DNA of 28,629 nucleotides from PGYU01 sp964637845 (lineage in GTDB: Bacteria; Bacteroidota; Ignavibacteria; Kapaibacteriales; UBA2268): positions 1 to 28,629 of the forward strand of contig CAZWXI010000029.1 of NCBI GenBank assembly GCA_964637845.1, read 5' to 3'. Made by a program: the position numbers and the translations under genes. Position 1 is the stretch's first letter. Every line of letters begins with the position of its first letter. The notes under the pieces were generated by a model. That model made no database searches and was not told the DNA's origin. It was given only the letters and a program-made list of their open reading frames with translations. Below, in pieces: positions 16,262 to 25,095 of the stretch.

Positions 16262-18250
16262 TCAATTCGTGTTTTTAGGGCTTTTTATGATAACTTCCTC
16301 AAGAAACTCAAACCATGTTTTATAGTAATTTATGTTATTTTCGATGCCTTTGACATCGTGCCCTTGCCCTTCAAAAAGTACAAGTTTATGAGATTTGCCG
16401 TACTTAATCAAGCTATCGGCAAACCAAATACTTCCTTCCACGGGAACTCTATTGTCATTCGTGCCGTGAGTCAGCAGAATTTTTCCCATCATTTCCGAAG
16501 CCCTGTAAATTGGCGACCTGTCACGTAATTTCTCTGCTTCTGTAGCCGGGTCACCCACTTCCAACAACACCCAATCTGGGATGTTGCACGTTTGATAAAA
16601 ATGAATAATGTCGGAAAATCCTGCGTGACTTATCCCGAAACCCCAGTCGAACTCAGCTTTATGTCCGTTTACCTCCCCCGGAAATGTCAATAGCCTCATT
16701 ACAGCATATCCACCATGCGAACCACCGTAAACTCCTATACGGCTCGGAGGCAAACCAAATCTCTCTTGAGCATATTTTCCTGCATAAATAATATCAATAA
16801 TCTCATTACCGCCCAAATCTTTATCATTTAAAGATTTGTATTCGTAACCCCATCCGTCGGAGCCGCGTGGAGCGGGACTTATCACTATTATTCCCGCTTC
16901 TGCAAGCATTTGATTGCGGAAGTGAAAACTATTGGAGCCTCCGTAAAAAGCTTGAATCATGACTATTTGTTGGTCTTTTGGCAAGGGATTTCTGGGTTTA
17001 TATACGAAAGCATGTATCTGTCTTTGATTGCCGGTTTTTTCGTCAATATCGAACGTCGGATAATCAACCTTTTCGATATCAGCATGATATATTTGTTCTT
17101 TCAGTTCCGGAGGCAAGTCATACATTACATTAAAGGTAAATTCATCATCGCTTATTGTAATCTCTTCCATGATAAACTTGACTGAAGCAGACGACCCCAG
17201 AAGCATGCACTTATTCCCGTCTGAATCAAGAATGGTGTAATTAATATTGGCGTTATGATGCTTAATTAATTTCCCTTCCAAGTCGATCAAGTATAGATTA
17301 GTATTTAAAGGGTTTGATGATGTTAAGAATATTTTTTTCTCACCATTAGTTTCTATGATGTCATATGAGGTTACATCCTCATTCAAATTCGTAATTTGCG
17401 TTGTTTGATTATTATGGATATTGTACTTAAATAAATTATTTATATCAGTCTCGTTTGATGCATAAATAAATTCGACATCATTCAACCACTTCACGCCCAA
17501 GCTCGGGGAGCGTCTTTCAATATCCGGATTTGTAATTGCTTTAACTGTTCGTTCATAAATATCCACCAACATCAAATTTCCAAACGCTCTGTCAGTATTT
17601 TTTAGAGAATTTAATACCACGAATCTATTATCAGGACTAAATGACGGCTTTCCCCAAGTATATCTCATTTCAGGGATATCACGTAGAATAATTCTTTCAT
17701 CTCCCGTTTTGATATCAATAATTCTTAATTCACCTAATTGGTCTTCTTTTGTGCCTAATCGAGCCACATATGCAATTCTGTCTTTGTCTTTGTTGAAATT
17801 ATAACCAAAAATGTAAGGTACATCAGTTAATTTTTCGATTTTACCATCTTTCATAGACATCTTGTACAAATTTAAAACTTCATCATTTCGCTCGTCACCA
17901 TTTAGATAGAAGCAAGAATCATTAGGATTGAATTGAACATCAAAAACATTCCTTTTTGAAAAATCAATATCACTTACGGGATTGCCAAGCTCAAAATCCA
18001 TCTCTCCGTCAATTGGAAGATACTTGAATTGTCTTATGACATCATCTTTGAAATAGAAGAGAATTTTTGAATTATAGTCCAATCTCAATGAGCTATAAGG
18101 AAAACCTTCGATATACGGTGTCAGGTCTATCGTTTTTCCATTAAAGTGGATAAGGGTATGCTCTCCGGTGTTATTAGCCTCCTTTTGTTGGCATGCCGGT
18201 ATAATACACGATAGGCAAATAATTATCGTCAATAATTTAAATTTGTGCAT
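16262..18250 (-). CDS. S9 family (prolyl oligopeptidase-type) lipoprotein peptidase
   Basis: A 662-residue serine peptidase of the S9 family. The N-terminus is a lipoprotein signal with a lipobox ending in Ala19-Cys20, so the protein should be lipid-anchored outside the cytoplasm. Residues about 30-390 look like a beta-propeller with repeated strands (KPSFSPDNRFVVLNS, GVKWLNDVEFIYAS). The C-terminal alpha/beta-hydrolase domain has the nucleophile Ser511 in GGSHGGY, Asp599 in HGTNDNRVP and His631 in GQGHD. These families cut after proline or act as dipeptidyl/acylaminoacyl peptidases on short peptides; the specificity here cannot be read. It appears monocistronic. The interval 18251-18352 upstream shows no clear promoter. 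Confidence 0.9.
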   Translation of the reverse strand: MHKFKLLTIIICLSCIIPACQQKEANNTGEHTLIHFNGKTIDLTPYIEGFPYSSLRLDYNSKILFYFKDDVIRQFKYLPIDGEMDFELGNPVSDIDFSKRNVFDVQFNPNDSCFYLNGDERNDEVLNLYKMSMKDGKIEKLTDVPYIFGYNFNKDKDRIAYVARLGTKEDQLGELRIIDIKTGDERIILRDIPEMRYTWGKPSFSPDNRFVVLNSLKNTDRAFGNLMLVDIYERTVKAITNPDIERRSPSLGVKWLNDVEFIYASNETDINNLFKYNIHNNQTTQITNLNEDVTSYDIIETNGEKKIFLTSSNPLNTNLYLIDLEGKLIKHHNANINYTILDSDGNKCMLLGSSASVKFIMEEITISDDEFTFNVMYDLPPELKEQIYHADIEKVDYPTFDIDEKTGNQRQIHAFVYKPRNPLPKDQQIVMIQAFYGGSNSFHFRNQMLAEAGIIVISPAPRGSDGWGYEYKSLNDKDLGGNEIIDIIYAGKYAQERFGLPPSRIGVYGGSHGGYAVMRLLTFPGEVNGHKAEFDWGFGISHAGFSDIIHFYQTCNIPDWVLLEVGDPATEAEKLRDRSPIYRASEMMGKILLTHGTNDNRVPVEGSIWFADSLIKYGKSHKLVLFEGQGHDVKGIENNINYYKTWFEFLEEVIIKSPKNTN

Positions 18251-18352
18251 ATTCTGTTTACTATTTATGAAAAACTTAGCAAATTTAATTAAAATTATAT
18301 TGCAAAAAAATACGTATTGATACTGATTTTCATATTATAGAAAAAGCAATTT

Positions 18353-18654
18353 ATGATAAAGTTGGTTTTGGTCGGGATGGGGGACTTCATTGGAGCAATT
18401 TCTCGTTATTTGATTGATAAACGTTTCAAATCGCATTTCGAGACTTATTCATTTCTACTGGGAGATTAGTTGTGAATTTATTAGCTTGCTTCATTATTGG
18501 CATATTAGCGTGCATTACAGAACTTATATCTTTATTCACCAAAGAGTTAAAACTATTGCTTTTTGTCGGTCTTCTTGGAAGTTTCCAACTTTTTCTCCTG
18601 AGACGCACTAAATTTGTTCTCTCATGGGCACATACCCCAATGCACTATAAATAA
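18353..18654 (+). pseudogene. crcB: decayed fluoride channel gene (crcB/fluC remnant)
   Basis: Frame one from ATG 18353 reads MIKLVLVGMGDFIGAISRYL and continues to FLLGD before a TAG at 18467. It matches the CrcB N-terminus, with Asp for the usual second Gly of the GxGG loop. Shifting frame at about 18464 (a one-base loss) continues as LVVNLLACFIIGILACITE, then LLLFVGLLGSF, the second CrcB helix and the start of the GFLGGFTTFSTF block. A second shift at about 18584 gives TFSPETH and a TAA at 18609. The TTFSTF pore motif is compressed and the C-terminal half of the channel is missing. FluC channels export fluoride as dual-topology dimers; this copy cannot be functional as read. The rest of 18251-18742 shows no other gene. 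Confidence 0.75.
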
Positions 18655-18742
18655 AGATCCGGGTTCCGGATATCGCAAGAACTTTGTCTGTTGGTCAGTA
18701 TTATAAATTAACTCAGATTTTCTAATTAAAGCGTTTCTGTCA

Positions 18743-19663
18743 ATGAGCGAACTGATTGAAAAATTACAAAAATTAAAGAAAGAACGCAATGCTGTTATCT
18801 TGGCGCATTATTATCAAAATTCCGAAATTCAAGACGTTGCGGACTTTATGGGTGACTCGCTTGCCCTCGCTCAGGAAGCTAAAAAAGTTTCAGCCGATGT
18901 AATATTGTTCTGCGGTGTTCATTTTATGGCTGAAACAGCAAAAATTTTGAACCCCACTAAAACGGTTCTCATTCCCGATAAAGATGCAGGCTGTTCATTA
19001 GCTGATAATGCTCCTCCGTCTCAATTCCGTGAATGGGTTGATGCTCATCCGGGGCACGTCGTGATTTCATATATAAACTGCTCCGCCGAGGTTAAGGCTA
19101 TGTCCAACATTATCTGTACTTCATCAAACGCTCACAAAATTGTGAATTCAGTTCCTATGGATACGCCGATATGTTTTGCTCCCGATAAATATCTTGGCAG
19201 CTATCTGTCGAAAAAATTAAATAGAGACATGGTGCTTTGGAACGGCAGCTGTCAAGTTCATGAAATTTTTTCCGAGACCGAAGTCATCAATTTGATGAAC
19301 CGCTATCCCGATGCCGTTGTTTTAGCTCATCCCGAATGTCCCGATAACATTTTGGCTTATTCCGATTTCATCGGCTCCACGACTGCTATCATCAACGAAG
19401 CAATTCGAATCCCCCAGAATGACATTATAATTCTAACCGAGCCGGGTATCATTCACCAACTCAAGAAAAAAGCACCAGAAAAAAATTACATTCCTGTACC
19501 AAGTTTGGAAGGCTGTGCATGCAACGAATGTCCATACATGAAGCTAAATACTATTCAAAAAATGGTTGTCGCACTCGAAACAATGCGCCCAGAAATCATT
19601 ATGGATGAAACTTTACGCTTAAGAGCTTTACGTCCATTGGAAAGAATGCTTGAGCTAAGTTGA
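18743..19663 (+). CDS. nadA: quinolinate synthase
   Basis: NadA condenses iminoaspartate with dihydroxyacetone phosphate to quinolinate in NAD synthesis, using a [4Fe-4S] cluster. This 306-residue protein has the three expected cluster cysteines: Cys84 in KDAGCSLAD, Cys170 in WNGSCQVHE and Cys258 in LEGCACNECP, where Cys260 and Cys263 are extra. Substrate blocks AHYYQNSEIQDVAD and GVHFMAETAKIL are intact. The length is that of the shorter NadA class. nadC starts 5 bases after its stop. nadB (L-aspartate oxidase) is not in the window, so the iminoaspartate source must be encoded elsewhere. Confidence 0.96.
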   Translation: MSELIEKLQKLKKERNAVILAHYYQNSEIQDVADFMGDSLALAQEAKKVSADVILFCGVHFMAETAKILNPTKTVLIPDKDAGCSLADNAPPSQFREWVDAHPGHVVISYINCSAEVKAMSNIICTSSNAHKIVNSVPMDTPICFAPDKYLGSYLSKKLNRDMVLWNGSCQVHEIFSETEVINLMNRYPDAVVLAHPECPDNILAYSDFIGSTTAIINEAIRIPQNDIIILTEPGIIHQLKKKAPEKNYIPVPSLEGCACNECPYMKLNTIQKMVVALETMRPEIIMDETLRLRALRPLERMLELS

Positions 19664-19667
19664 CAAT

Positions 19668-20528
19668 ATGATTGAATATCGGCAATATAGAACTTTACCG
19701 GCTGATTACATTCACGCTAAATTTGCTGAATTTATTGCAGAAGATGCTCCAAACGGCGACTTGACCGCTATAGCCACAATCGATGAAAATACACTTGTAA
19801 ATGCTTATATTGCTGTAAAATCTGAGATTGTTTTTGCGGGCGAACAAATTTTAAATACCATCTTTAATGAAAAATTCAACCTCGATACTATCGTCAAAGA
19901 CGGCACTAAACTCGAACCCGGTGCACATATAGCCGAATTCAGAGGAAATGCAAGAGAACTATTATTATACGAACGAGTAACTTTAAATCTACTACAAAGA
20001 CTTAGCGGAATAGCCACTTTAACATCTAAATATGTCGAATTAGCAAATCCCTACGGCATCAGAATACTTGATACCCGAAAAACTACGCCGGGTTTACGAC
20101 TTTTTGAAAAATATGCCGTCACTTGTGGTGGTGGGCATAATCATCGTCTTAACTTATCTGATGGCGTTTTGATTAAAGATAATCACATCATGGCCGCGGG
20201 CTCGGTTTCACAGGCGATTTTATCTGCAAAAGCTAATAACCTTGGTAAATCCGTTGAAATCGAGGTTGACACAATTGAGCAAATTCACGAAGCAATGAGA
20301 ACAATGCCCCACGGTTTTCTCCTTGACAACATGAATAGAGAAACTACGCTTGAAGCTGTTCGATTAATTCGCTCACATCCCTCGGGAACTGACGTTTTCA
20401 TAGAATCATCAGGAGGTATAAATTTAAATAATATTGCGGACTATTTAGATACTGGAATCAATGCTATTTCAATTGGTGCTTTGACTCATAGTGCCGTCGC
20501 AGCAGATATACACATGGAATTCGAATAA
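19668..20528 (+). CDS. nadC: nicotinate-nucleotide pyrophosphorylase (carboxylating)
   Basis: NadC converts quinolinate and PRPP to nicotinate mononucleotide with loss of CO2, the step after NadA. The 286-residue protein has the N-terminal block EDAPNGDLTA, ERVTLNLLQRLSGIAT, the quinolinate-binding DTRKTTPGLRLFEKYAV and GGGHNHRLNLSDGVLIKDNH. EIEVDTIEQ and the closing ESSGGINLNNI and SIGALTHS complete the family pattern. It is co-transcribed with nadA (4-base spacer). Its stop lies 1 base from the end of the convergent phosphatase gene. Confidence 0.96.
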   Translation: MIEYRQYRTLPADYIHAKFAEFIAEDAPNGDLTAIATIDENTLVNAYIAVKSEIVFAGEQILNTIFNEKFNLDTIVKDGTKLEPGAHIAEFRGNARELLLYERVTLNLLQRLSGIATLTSKYVELANPYGIRILDTRKTTPGLRLFEKYAVTCGGGHNHRLNLSDGVLIKDNHIMAAGSVSQAILSAKANNLGKSVEIEVDTIEQIHEAMRTMPHGFLLDNMNRETTLEAVRLIRSHPSGTDVFIESSGGINLNNIADYLDTGINAISIGALTHSAVAADIHMEFE

Positions 20529-20529
20529 T

Positions 20530-21726
20530 TTAATCGAATTTGATATGTAGCATCGAAAAATCGTCATCGAGTATTTCTTTTCCCCCCAGTATTTTGATTT
20601 TTTCAAGTAATCTGTCAATTTCGGATATATTTTCAGTTTTGTTTTCTAAGATGAATTTTGCCATTTCATCAAGGTCCCACATTGAACCATCTTGTAATTC
20701 AATTTCATAGGCTCCGTCGGAATAGATGTAAAGGTTTGTGCCGACAGGAATATCAACACTACTCGAATTAAATGGAAAATCGGGCAAACCTCCAATTATG
20801 AAGTTATCATTCATCAATTTATTCATATTCTCGAATTTATCAATAAGTAGTGCGGGGGGATGTCCTGCACTTATGTAATTCAAGGTTCGATTTCGGGCAT
20901 TATAAACTCCATACCAAATCGTAAAATATAAACTGTTGTGGTCAGACATTTGGAACGATTTGTTAAGTGTACGAGCAACTTCAGCCGGTTCATAAAAGTT
21001 AATATTCGAAATATCTTTACTTTTCAAAAAGTTCATTGCCGATACAGAAAGTAAGGCTGGGCCTACACCATGTCCACATACGTCGAGCAGATACACAGCG
21101 AAATTATCCTCATCGAGCCAGTGATAACCGAACGCGTCCCCACCTAACTGAGCCGACGGTATGAATTTCCAATATGTTGATAGTCCGTTTTTACTGAACG
21201 GTTCGGGTAGCATTGATATGACATATTCCCCGGCTTTGTTAAGTTCTGATGCCAGTGCTTTTTGGCTTTTTTCCAACGAATTATATGCTTCGTTTCTTTG
21301 CAGTAAATTAATATAAGCACCTGAGTGATAACGAATCCTTGCTAACAATTCAATTTTATCCGGCAATTTAACTATATAGTCGTTTGCTCCCACTTCAAAC
21401 ATTTCAGCTTTGGTTGTTGCTTCCTCTTTCGACGATAGTACAATTATTGGAACATCTTTTAATTCTTTCGATGCACGATAGAATTTTATAAGTGTCAGCC
21501 CATCAATTTCAGGCATTATGAGGTCTTGAAGTATGAGAGTTGGTTGTATTTCTTTCGCTTTATTTACGGCTTGTGTCGGATCCTGGCAAAAATAATACTC
21601 AATATCATCGAACTGCAAAAGCATCCTCCGTACTTGTTCTCCGACTATCATCTGGTCATCAACCAACAGTACTTTGATTTTGTATTCTGTTTTCTTAATA
21701 TCAAATGGATTTATATTTGAACTCAT
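20530..21726 (-). CDS. response regulator with SpoIIE-type PP2C phosphatase output
   Basis: This 398-residue protein is the probable output of the chemosensory operon. Residues about 18-135 are a receiver with the acidic pair Asp23/Asp24, phospho-acceptor Asp68 (LILQDLIMPEIDG), Ser98 and Lys120, all intact. A short coiled linker (about 140-165) leads to a PPM/SpoIIE phosphatase domain (about 180-398). Its metal residues Asp197 (GGDAFG) and Asp215 (LDVCGHGVGPALLS) are present, followed by SAGHPPALLI, GGLPDFPF and YSDGAYEIE. Such RsbU- or HsbR-like regulators dephosphorylate an STAS anti-sigma-factor antagonist, so the likely target is a partner-switching module elsewhere. It starts 3 bases after cheB and occupies the place of wspR in Wsp operons. 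Confidence 0.92.
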   Translation of the reverse strand: MSSNINPFDIKKTEYKIKVLLVDDQMIVGEQVRRMLLQFDDIEYYFCQDPTQAVNKAKEIQPTLILQDLIMPEIDGLTLIKFYRASKELKDVPIIVLSSKEEATTKAEMFEVGANDYIVKLPDKIELLARIRYHSGAYINLLQRNEAYNSLEKSQKALASELNKAGEYVISMLPEPFSKNGLSTYWKFIPSAQLGGDAFGYHWLDEDNFAVYLLDVCGHGVGPALLSVSAMNFLKSKDISNINFYEPAEVARTLNKSFQMSDHNSLYFTIWYGVYNARNRTLNYISAGHPPALLIDKFENMNKLMNDNFIIGGLPDFPFNSSSVDIPVGTNLYIYSDGAYEIELQDGSMWDLDEMAKFILENKTENISEIDRLLEKIKILGGKEILDDDFSMLHIKFD

Positions 21727-21729
21727 GAA

Positions 21730-22737
21730 CTAATCCTTATAATTTACCGATTTATTAATTTTTTCAGCAATTTGTAACGGGTTGAGAATTTCGTCAGCAG
21801 CTCCGATTTCTTTTGCTACTTTTGGCATTCCGTAAACGACTGAACTATCCTCGTCCTGTGCAATAGTCAGCCAACCGGATTTTTTTAATTTTAAGAGTCC
21901 CTTAGCACCGTCATTGCCCATACCTGTTAGCAATACAGCAATTCCTTTATTGTGCCAATTATCACGCAGAGATTCGAAAAATCTATCAACCGATGGTCTG
22001 TAATGATAGTTAACCGGCTCAGTTGTATAAGCGAATAAACCGAATGAATCTATTATTAAATGGTCATTTGTTCCGGCTATGTATATATTACCTTTTTTGG
22101 GATTATTCCCTGCCTTAGCTATTTCTACTTCTAATTTTGTAAATCTACTTAACCATTCAGCTAGTCCGTCGGCAAATTTACTGTCAACATGTTGAACTAT
22201 AACAATAGTTGCATCAATTCTATTATCCAAATTAGATAAAATAGCGGACAATGCTTTCGGCCCACCCGTCGAAGACCCTATTGCTATCATTTTTATAGCT
22301 ACAAACTTCCTAGTAGATTTATTTTCTTCGAAACCTACAGTATAATTTGTTAACTTCTTTATTGTTGCTATTTTCTTAACTAAATCATCAACTCCCGTGA
22401 GTTTGCCATATTTATCGAAGGTCGGCAATGTAACCACATCCAAAGCACCATAGCCCATGGCATCAAATAGTTTAGCTCTGTTTGTTGTAAGCGATGAGGT
22501 CATCATTATAATAGCTGTAGCTTGCTTTTGCATGATTAACTTAGCTGTTTCGGCACCATCAAGTTTCGGCATTAATAGTTTTAATAACAACAAATCGGGT
22601 TTGTCTTCATAGGATTGTCTGAGTGCTTCATCGCCAGAATAAGCTACCCATGCTAATTCAACGGCATCTATTTCACGTATGATTTTATGAAGTAATTCTA
22701 TTTCATCTGCTGCATCACTTACAATAGCAATTCTCAT
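21730..22737 (-). CDS. cheB: CheB-type methylesterase with degenerate receiver (WspF-like)
   Basis: CheB removes methyl groups from, and deamidates, glutamyl side chains on chemoreceptors. The C-terminal methylesterase domain (about residues 148-335) has its triad: Ser156 in GSSTGGP, His183 in QHVD and Asp276 in GMGNDGAKG. The N-terminal receiver (1-105) keeps the fold (for example MPKLDGAETAKLIM). However, the phospho-acceptor Asp is Lys53 (codon AAA at 22581-22579), the usual acidic pair is reduced to one Asp8, and the conserved Lys of the KP turn is Leu104. Canonical phosphorylation by CheA should therefore be impossible. The enzyme could be constitutive or controlled by binding. It lies in the position of wspF, 3 bases after cheA and 3 bases before the phosphatase gene. 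Confidence 0.93.
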   Translation of the reverse strand: MRIAIVSDAADEIELLHKIIREIDAVELAWVAYSGDEALRQSYEDKPDLLLLKLLMPKLDGAETAKLIMQKQATAIIMMTSSLTTNRAKLFDAMGYGALDVVTLPTFDKYGKLTGVDDLVKKIATIKKLTNYTVGFEENKSTRKFVAIKMIAIGSSTGGPKALSAILSNLDNRIDATIVIVQHVDSKFADGLAEWLSRFTKLEVEIAKAGNNPKKGNIYIAGTNDHLIIDSFGLFAYTTEPVNYHYRPSVDRFFESLRDNWHNKGIAVLLTGMGNDGAKGLLKLKKSGWLTIAQDEDSSVVYGMPKVAKEIGAADEILNPLQIAEKINKSVNYKD

Positions 22738-22740
22738 ACT

Positions 22741-25092
22741 TTAAGGCATCCCAATTAAATCGTAAACGGCATTTAGTAAAGTATCATCGTGGAAACTGCT
22801 CTTAGTCAGGTAATAAGTAGCGCCTGCGGCTAATCCTGCCTTTTTGTCTTCCTCACGATCCTTGTACGATACAATCATAACAGGTAAATCTCTATATTTT
22901 GGGTCGTTTTTGATTCTTTTTACCATCTCGATGCCATTCATTCGAGGCATGTCTATATCAGATACGATTAAATCGAATTTATCTCTGTGAAGAGTGTTCC
23001 ATCCGTCTATGCCGTCAACAGCGACTGTCACCTTGTATCCTTTGTTTTCAAGCAATTTTCTTTCTACCTCTCGAACTGTCAGTGAATCATCAACTATTAG
23101 TACATGCTTTAACTTTTTGTTGCTTTTCTGGACATTTAAATCGGCTTTTTCTAATTTGCCAGCTTTAATTATAACGTCAATCGAACGAACTAAATCATCC
23201 ACATCGGCTATCAGCACAGGTACTCCGGACTCCAATATGGCTCCGGAACTGATATTAGGTATCCTACCTAATTTTTTGTTAATCGGAATGACTACTAAAT
23301 CGGTTTGATGTAAAAATCTATCTACCATCACGCCGTATTTGCTTAATCTATCACTGATAATGACAATCGGAAGCTTATTTCTTTCAGCTTTGTGTTTGTG
23401 AATTCCAAAAATCTGATTGGCATCAACTATGCCGATATTTTCGCCTTCGATTTCGCAATAATAATGATTTTCTGCTTTCTTTAGCTTATCTGGGTATAAA
23501 GCAGCTATTCGCTCAATTCGCGAAAGAGGTATTGCATAGGGTTCGTTACTGATTTCAACTAATAGTGTTCTAAGAACAGATAGTGTCAGAGGTAATTGTA
23601 ACTGAAAAATCGTTCCTTTCTCAGGCTCTGAATCAACGCGAATTATTCCGCCAACTTCATGTACCATCGAAAAAACTACGTCCAGTCCAACTCCGCGCCC
23701 GGAGATTTCAGTGACTTCACTTGCGGTAGAAAACCCCGGCAAGAATAAAAAATCGAATAATTCCGACTTAGTCAACTCTCTTGCCATATCGCCGGTTGTG
23801 AAGCCGCACTCTACGATTTTATTCCGAATATAATCAGGTGAAATTCCCTTGCCGTCATCCTCAATAAAAATCATCAACATACCCGAGAGATGTCTTGCTT
23901 CAAGAGTTATTGTGCCGACTTCGGACTTTCCTTTGGCTTGTCTTATTTCCGGTTTTTCAATTCCATGGTCGATTGCATTTCGAATCAAATGATTAAGAGG
24001 TGCTTCGAGTTTTTCAAGTATATCTCTGTCAACTTTGGTGGTCTCCCCCTTTACTCTTAATTCGACATGCTTCTCCAATTTTTTTGATAAATCCCGTACA
24101 AGTCTAGGAAAGCCGCCGAGACCTTCTGAAAATGGTTTCATCCGTGTGTCTATTACTTCATGATATAAGCGGTCTGAAACAAGCTCCAAACGTCTCGAAA
24201 ATTGGTCGAAATCGTCTATGTACATGCGTAATCCGCTGAGCAAAGCGTCCATTCTTTTGGATGCGTCACGAAAACTTTCGATTATTTCCTCGGCAATATT
24301 GTATTTCTGAAGAGATTGAAAAATCATCTCTTTTAGAGAACTTAGTTCTAAAATATCGTTTTTTACATTTTGTAGTTCATTCCCGAATGGTCTCAATAAC
24401 TTCGTTTGAACTAAGATTTCGCCGGTCAATCCCAATATTTTGCTTAGCCTCTCAGATAATACTCTGACAAATCTTTCCTCTTGTTTTTTTGTGTTACTAT
24501 CTAAAACATCGTTAGCACGATTTATTGATAGTGTTGATGGTTCAGTTGGATTGGCGGCGATGTCCGAAAATTCGGATACGGATTTACGGAGCAAATTATT
24601 CTGTATCTCGTCTTGTTCGATAATTTGCGTTTCTGGGGCTTTGTCCAAACTCAATCTGTGTTGAGAGCCGTTTGTCTTAGGTGCATTTTCAGTTTGTTTA
24701 TCCAAATTATCCAGCTTTGCTACTAAATTTTTAAGCTCTTTCAATTTGCTATTTAAAACTTCTGGTATTAGCGCTGATTCATATTTCAGCAGACTGATGT
24801 AAAAATCATTACACTCCAAAAGTGTCTCAATGTCTGCGGAATTTATTTTTCTTTTACTTTTCGAAACAGCATCAAGAATATCCTCCATGGAATGTGCCAA
24901 TTCCACCGAATTATCTAAGCCGACAATTCTCGAAGCACCTTTAATTGAATGTGCGGCTCTCATTAGCGGTTCGACGTTTTTTGTGGAACTGTCTTTCTCG
25001 AGATTAATCAGCCCGATTTCCAATGTTTTCGTGTGGACTTCGAGTTCAAGCCGAAATAATTCAAGCATTTCTATATCTATTCCGCCGGACAT
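22741..25092 (-). CDS. cheA: hybrid CheA histidine kinase with C-terminal receiver (WspE-like)
   Basis: CheA is the cytoplasmic kinase of chemoreceptor arrays. In order, the protein has an Hpt/P1 domain with His48 (RAAHSIKGASR) and a long variable linker (about 130-205) without an obvious P2 domain. The dimerisation helices, the ATPase domain with the N box at Asn372 (LIRNAIDHGIE), DDGKGI and GRGVGLDVV come next. A CheW-like P5 domain (about 500-645) and a complete receiver (about 662-783) with Asp668/Asp669, Asp712, Ser742 and Lys764 finish the chain. At 783 residues with a fused receiver it matches the WspE architecture of alternative-function chemosensory systems, not flagellar CheA. It sits between the cysteine-motif cheW (3-base gap) and cheB (3-base gap). 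Confidence 0.96.
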   Translation of the reverse strand: MSGGIDIEMLELFRLELEVHTKTLEIGLINLEKDSSTKNVEPLMRAAHSIKGASRIVGLDNSVELAHSMEDILDAVSKSKRKINSADIETLLECNDFYISLLKYESALIPEVLNSKLKELKNLVAKLDNLDKQTENAPKTNGSQHRLSLDKAPETQIIEQDEIQNNLLRKSVSEFSDIAANPTEPSTLSINRANDVLDSNTKKQEERFVRVLSERLSKILGLTGEILVQTKLLRPFGNELQNVKNDILELSSLKEMIFQSLQKYNIAEEIIESFRDASKRMDALLSGLRMYIDDFDQFSRRLELVSDRLYHEVIDTRMKPFSEGLGGFPRLVRDLSKKLEKHVELRVKGETTKVDRDILEKLEAPLNHLIRNAIDHGIEKPEIRQAKGKSEVGTITLEARHLSGMLMIFIEDDGKGISPDYIRNKIVECGFTTGDMARELTKSELFDFLFLPGFSTASEVTEISGRGVGLDVVFSMVHEVGGIIRVDSEPEKGTIFQLQLPLTLSVLRTLLVEISNEPYAIPLSRIERIAALYPDKLKKAENHYYCEIEGENIGIVDANQIFGIHKHKAERNKLPIVIISDRLSKYGVMVDRFLHQTDLVVIPINKKLGRIPNISSGAILESGVPVLIADVDDLVRSIDVIIKAGKLEKADLNVQKSNKKLKHVLIVDDSLTVREVERKLLENKGYKVTVAVDGIDGWNTLHRDKFDLIVSDIDMPRMNGIEMVKRIKNDPKYRDLPVMIVSYKDREEDKKAGLAAGATYYLTKSSFHDDTLLNAVYDLIGMP

Positions 25093-25095
25093 CTA

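Noticed and set aside
16112..16528. Plus-strand open frame of 138 codons after dps
   Set aside because: It starts beside the dps terminator and runs antisense over the end of the S9 peptidase gene; its translation has no family-like features.
18251..18352. Possible fluoride riboswitch upstream of the crcB remnant
   Set aside because: The interval is AT-rich and shows none of the conserved fluoride aptamer segments or a GC-rich hairpin.
18657..18671. Palindrome ATCCGG-GTT-CCGGAT between the crcB remnant and nadA
   Set aside because: The stem is only 6 bp with a 3-nt loop and is not followed by a T-run, so it is neither a convincing terminator nor an operator.
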